From contig JAQGDQ010000029.1 in the NCBI GenBank assembly GCA_030141605.1, positions 48,501 through 112,500 on the forward strand: a stretch of 64,000 nucleotides of DNA, read 5' to 3'. Positions within the stretch are counted from its first letter, which is position 1, and each line of letters opens with the position of its first letter. A model generated the notes under the pieces. It saw only the letters and a program-made list of their open reading frames with translations. It searched no databases and was not told where the DNA came from. The position numbers and the translations under genes are program-made. Positions 60,489 through 64,000 of this stretch are shown one piece after another. The DNA comes from Tubiluchus corallicola (Eukaryota; Priapulida; Priapulimorpha; Priapulimorphida; Tubiluchidae).

Positions 60489-62828
60489 TTAGTTGGCTAG
60501 TCGCGCCTTCTTAATGGAGGTCTGGTAAAGGGCTGAGTTCTGCTGGTGATCCTTCTCCAAATTGTGTAGTCCATGCAGCAGTACATTCGCCAGGCGTCTC
60601 AGAGCATTTCTTGAAAATTCTCCAAAATCAAAGTAGGCATTGATTATGGAGAGGATGTTCATGAGCTTGTTGCGGCAGCAGACTGTGTGAGTTGAGTTCT
60701 TCACAAAACACAAGCCAGTTGTTACGAATTCGAACATGAATGTGTGGGGCACTGTAAGACCTCCCCTAGACAGTTCTCCAATGAACATTTTCATTTCCTC
60801 AGAAAGGAGAGGCTCATCCTCGGGAAAAGAAATGTCATTTTGGCACTTACTCTCCAACCAACCTGCGACATATGCACACGCGTTCAGTTCAGTTTTGGAA
60901 AGAGTCTCGTCAACACAAATCTCCATAATTTTGGCATCCTCGAAATCAATCCCATTGCATGTGTGCAACTGGCTTTCGGATGATGTGTCTGTGTCCACAA
61001 ACTCCAGGAATGATGCAGAGAAACGCGCCAGTCTCCGCTTGAATGCTGAACAGACATCTCCAGCTTGCATGAATGCATTGGCCCCCCTTGACTGCCTGTA
61101 AACTGAGAACTCACCCTCTATTCTGTCACTCTGAAGTTCACGCAATAATACGTAGTGAAATCCAACAGAAAACAAGTACCTACAGATTGCGAGGAGTCCC
61201 TCCGTGGTCTGAATCAAAGCTTTTCGCGTATCATGTGTCAGGCATTCAATTCTATTTGGTCCGTGTCCTGATTCGGTTTGCTTAAACAGAGTCAACAACG
61301 ACTGAAGAGTATCAGATGTATCTTGTTGAACAGATCGATCAGGGTCTCTCATCCTCGTGTCTTGACCTCTGGCAGAAACATTTACCACATTCCACCAGCG
61401 TAGCACTTGCTGAATGAATTCTGCAGTGTCCTGGGCTCCTCGAAGTCTCAGCGATGCAACGACACGATCGTGGAACACCCTCAGGACATGTTGCACATTC
61501 TGGAGCTGAAGTTTCGATGGGAAGACTGCAGAATATGTCAAAGGTGTTGACTTGAGCACATTGTCTTTCTCAGCTTTGTAAAGACTTTTTACTTCAGCAA
61601 ATGAGCCAACAGTTTTCTTGTCAAACGATAATCTCTGACATTTCTCAGTGATCCAGTTGTTCCTGATACATTTCAGAATGTGGACGGTATCATACAACAG
61701 GAACCACACTCGTGTATTTTCCAGGGGATGTTCAGCCTCCCAGTCTGTTCGTCTGGTAAACAATTTGCAGTATTGTTGGTTGATCTTGTGGTTGTCCGTC
61801 ATGGACCCTAAAACAGTTCCTCCCGAATTCTCAACCACTGTAGCAGCCTCCTTCACGACAGAGAATTGATATGCAGCAGTCAGCTTGTGAACGGGGGTCA
61901 CTGATATCATCACGCTGGGGCCACCATGTAGACATTTAGCCATCACACATAGCATTGATGTAGCTTTACTGTCTGGCTCATTTTTTGCCATGCCATTTAG
62001 CACACCCCCTGAAAAAGCCACTGTTGGGCGTATTTTCACTTCATCCACCAATAGCATACAGTGTTTCTGCTCAGAGCTTTTCACTTTCTGAAATGTTTTA
62101 CCTAGCACCTTGTCAATATCTGTCGATGAAATAACTGACTGCAGCCTTCTTTTGCTGGGTAACACTAAAAAGTCACGCAGTTGTTCGTAATTGCAATGGG
62201 GAAATGACTCTATTGCAAAGCAATAATCAGACACTGTGAAAGTCTTATCACATAATAGTCGAAGCTGTCGTGTTAGAAATTTGAGCTTCTTGGCTTTAGC
62301 ATTAACACTAGGAGATTGTTCTCGATTATGAGCTAGTTCAAGTTCAAGAGACTTTGTCACTTTGTTGACAATATCATCAACATGATGAATGTGGTTGACA
62401 ACAGAATTCACAACCGCGAAAAATTGTGAGTAAGAGGACAGCCCATTGTTCGGACTGAGGATTTTACTTAATGGCACACTGATCCCGTTTTTGAAAGCAT
62501 ACAGAGTAAGAGGGGAACACAAGGTAGGCTTATTGTGAACAATAATTGACATATAACATTGACTGTGGTCCTCTTCCATGAACATGCACACAAATTTGTC
62601 TTGTGTGCGAGATATAATGAGGTTCTGATACGTCTTATGCACGTCTTTCTCAGGAGTGAATTCATTGAGAGAAGTTATTTTATCCTTTTTGAAGAAATAA
62701 TTCAGCTGCTGGTCCTCAGTTTTTGGAGGGCGAGGTGGTGGCTTTGGAGTGGGCAAGCATGATGTTGGAACGTTGAAAATACTGGGTGGATCCACTGGCC
62801 TGGTGTGACCACCTGGAATTTTGACCAT
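60489..62828 (-). CDS. P-element-type transposase (THAP9-like), long open frame
   Basis: 779 residues open without a stop from the ATG at 62828, and the frame extends upstream into the THAP region. Recognisable blocks: LLVDEVKIRPTVAFSGG near residues 257-275 (first catalytic Asp of the RNase H-like fold), MTDNHKINQQYCKLF near 342-356, LLYDTVHILKCIRNNW near 378-393 (the family's DPVHLLKNIRNNW block) and LQSDRIEGEFSVYRQSRGAN near 565-585 (the QD-LE-FG-R-GG block with a catalytic Glu). Length fits transposases of 750-900 residues. The enzyme cuts and inserts its own element in the nucleus using a GTP cofactor in the Drosophila P element. Neighbouring elements are all riddled with stops, so this frame stands out as recent or selected. 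Confidence 0.92.
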   Translation of the reverse strand: MVKIPGGHTRPVDPPSIFNVPTSCLPTPKPPPRPPKTEDQQLNYFFKKDKITSLNEFTPEKDVHKTYQNLIISRTQDKFVCMFMEEDHSQCYMSIIVHNKPTLCSPLTLYAFKNGISVPLSKILSPNNGLSSYSQFFAVVNSVVNHIHHVDDIVNKVTKSLELELAHNREQSPSVNAKAKKLKFLTRQLRLLCDKTFTVSDYCFAIESFPHCNYEQLRDFLVLPSKRRLQSVISSTDIDKVLGKTFQKVKSSEQKHCMLLVDEVKIRPTVAFSGGVLNGMAKNEPDSKATSMLCVMAKCLHGGPSVMISVTPVHKLTAAYQFSVVKEAATVVENSGGTVLGSMTDNHKINQQYCKLFTRRTDWEAEHPLENTRVWFLLYDTVHILKCIRNNWITEKCQRLSFDKKTVGSFAEVKSLYKAEKDNVLKSTPLTYSAVFPSKLQLQNVQHVLRVFHDRVVASLRLRGAQDTAEFIQQVLRWWNVVNVSARGQDTRMRDPDRSVQQDTSDTLQSLLTLFKQTESGHGPNRIECLTHDTRKALIQTTEGLLAICRYLFSVGFHYVLLRELQSDRIEGEFSVYRQSRGANAFMQAGDVCSAFKRRLARFSASFLEFVDTDTSSESQLHTCNGIDFEDAKIMEICVDETLSKTELNACAYVAGWLESKCQNDISFPEDEPLLSEEMKMFIGELSRGGLTVPHTFMFEFVTTGLCFVKNSTHTVCCRNKLMNILSIINAYFDFGEFSRNALRRLANVLLHGLHNLEKDHQQNSALYQTSIKKARLAN

Positions 62829-63012
62829 TTGAGTATCCGATGGCCAATGCTTTTCGCAAATGAAAAATTTCGTTGGATCAACAACAAAGCCTTCGCGTGG
62901 GGGAAGAACACTTCTGTTTTTCTACATGATCTCTTGGCAGTCTGAACACACGACACTTGTTCTCCGTGTCATAGTTACCTTTGCATTTAACAACACCACA
63001 CTTGTTAGGCAT
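62829..63012 (-). pseudogene. THAP zinc finger of the transposase, one frameshift
   Basis: On the minus strand the ATG at 63010-63012 opens MPNKCGVVKCKGNY and CRVFRLPRDHVEKQK, the first two Cys and the FxxP part of a THAP finger. Near 62908 the frame shifts: the other frame continues GFVVDPTKFFICEKHWPSD, which supplies the last Cys and His, and runs directly into the transposase ATG at 62828. A single small indel, or loss of the Trp codon normally present here, separates the parts. THAP fingers bind the element's DNA ends. Confidence 0.82.
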
Positions 63013-63369
63013 GCTGCTGAGCACAGATGTATAAAATCCACCAGAAATTTTGAAAATAATCCACAAAGAAACAAACACAAGCAGACACATTAACAATGAC
63101 AAAGCACTACTTCCGGTAAAACACACTTACGCCTAAAGTAGTGCGCTATTTAAGAAGTAAAAATGAACACTAATTTCCTTTGATACATAAAATAAACAAT
63201 TGGTACTTTTCTCCCGTAATGTAAAGAACCAATTAAATGAAAAATAATACTCGCTATCTACCGATCCGCCCATTCTTTAATTTCCAAGATCACTACTCTC
63301 TAAAGCGCACTATTTATAGATTACGTTCATGCAAGTATTGATCGCCTCCGCTAGCCGAATCAGAGATTT

Positions 63370-64000
63370 CAGCGTGCACGTCCTGTAGTATAGTAGTCCT
63401 TGGCATAAACTTATAAAAAGATAGTCTTTATTTTTAAAACAAATGATGTATAAATCATTACAAAGTTTAGTTGGAACATGCAGTTATTGTAATACATGGT
63501 GAGTCACTGTGGTGTGGTATGGGTGGTGTGGCGAGGTGGATGTTGTATGATTTATCATTGTGCGCAAAATATTTTGCGTCGTTTAGCTAGTTATTATAAC
63601 ATTTACCTTGGTGGAAACATTCGTCGATGCACATTTTCGCACTCATGGTGTCATTATATCCACTAACAGTGTGGTACCTCTCGAATTGTGTCCAGTTATA
63701 TCGCCAGCACAGGAAGTCTTTGTGGCCTAAAAAATCTTGCAGAAAACAAGAACACCATTATAACACTTTTTGGTAGGTGCTATTAAGAGCATATGAAATG
63801 TTGTAAACATTCTAATGGCGTTATTCACCATTTGAAAATATTCTGTAAGCATCGTATGCCTTTGAGTAATTCCTCTCACTCGAGGCTACCTACTCATGGA
63901 CCAACATTCCACATTTCCCTTCTTTCCATCCTTGCCAAATTTACAAACAGCGCCAAGCTGCCGAGTATGCCAAGCAGTAAAAAACGCCAAGCTGTTCAAC
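63370..64000. other. Flank right of the P-type transposon
   Basis: No gene, RNA or repeat recognised to the window end. Confidence 0.4.

Larger units (their letters stand above)
60138..63369 (-). mobile_element. P-element/THAP9-type DNA transposon
   Basis: A 3.2-kb segment bounded by perfect 30-bp inverted repeats (60138-60167 and 63340-63369; core GATTCGGCTAGCGGAGGCGA). Between them on the minus strand lie a THAP zinc-finger start (63012-62910) and a 779-residue transposase frame (62828-60489). Outside the 30-bp repeats the similarity is weak (CAGAAATC against CTGAAATC), so the true ends may lie a few bases outward. No 8-bp duplication could be confirmed. Confidence 0.85.

Overview
The window is eukaryotic. 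It is AT-rich, its genes are split by many short to medium introns with GT/AG borders, and it is dense in transposons. The protein repertoire points to a metazoan: ephrin-receptor-like and EGF ectodomains on a single-pass membrane protein, an SR-type protein with multiple zinc fingers, dihydropteridine reductase, and BEL/Pao, Ty3/gypsy, P/THAP and hAT elements. The repeat content and short introns would suit an early-branching animal such as a sponge or cnidarian. That placement is inference; no rRNA or mitochondrial marker is present.

Layout. About 1-13.7 kb (+) holds the 3' part of a multi-exon membrane receptor gene: four ephrin-receptor-like (GCC2/GCC3) cysteine modules, two EGF modules, one transmembrane helix and a short tyrosine-containing tail. 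Its introns are full of MITEs, several with intact target-site duplications. 16.0-16.7 kb (-) is an intact single-exon dihydropteridine reductase gene (QDPR). About 21.7-39.6 kb (+) is a second large multi-exon gene, with an RS-rich N-terminus, a tandemly repeated Gly-Tyr-Asp/Ala-Pro-Phe-Val-Pro region and about five matrin/U1-like C2H2 zinc fingers.

From 41.5 kb onward the sequence is almost all transposon. 41.5-49.4 kb (-) is a BEL/Pao LTR retrotransposon with both LTRs, broken by several frameshifts. 49.9-53.6 kb (+) is a decayed Ty3/gypsy element with an LTR only at its 5' side. 55.1-55.9 kb holds two LINE fragments, 58.2-58.7 kb a LINE ORF1 remnant and 59.2-59.6 kb a gypsy RT fragment. 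60.1-63.4 kb (-) is a P-element/THAP9-type DNA transposon with a long open transposase frame between perfect 30-bp inverted repeats.

The most unusual observation is in the BEL/Pao element. An intronless, near full-length glycogenin (GT8) catalytic domain sits between the gag coiled coil and the downstream gag/protease frame. At each junction it is in the same reading frame as the adjoining gag. This looks like retrotransposon capture of a host mRNA. Other points of interest are a SAP-like motif at the start of the same gag, a 630-bp imperfect palindrome inside a receptor intron, a tandem duplication that copies a splice acceptor together with the first bases of its exon, and a set of MITEs whose target-site duplications allow superfamily assignment. 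All calls were made by reading the sequence without database searches.
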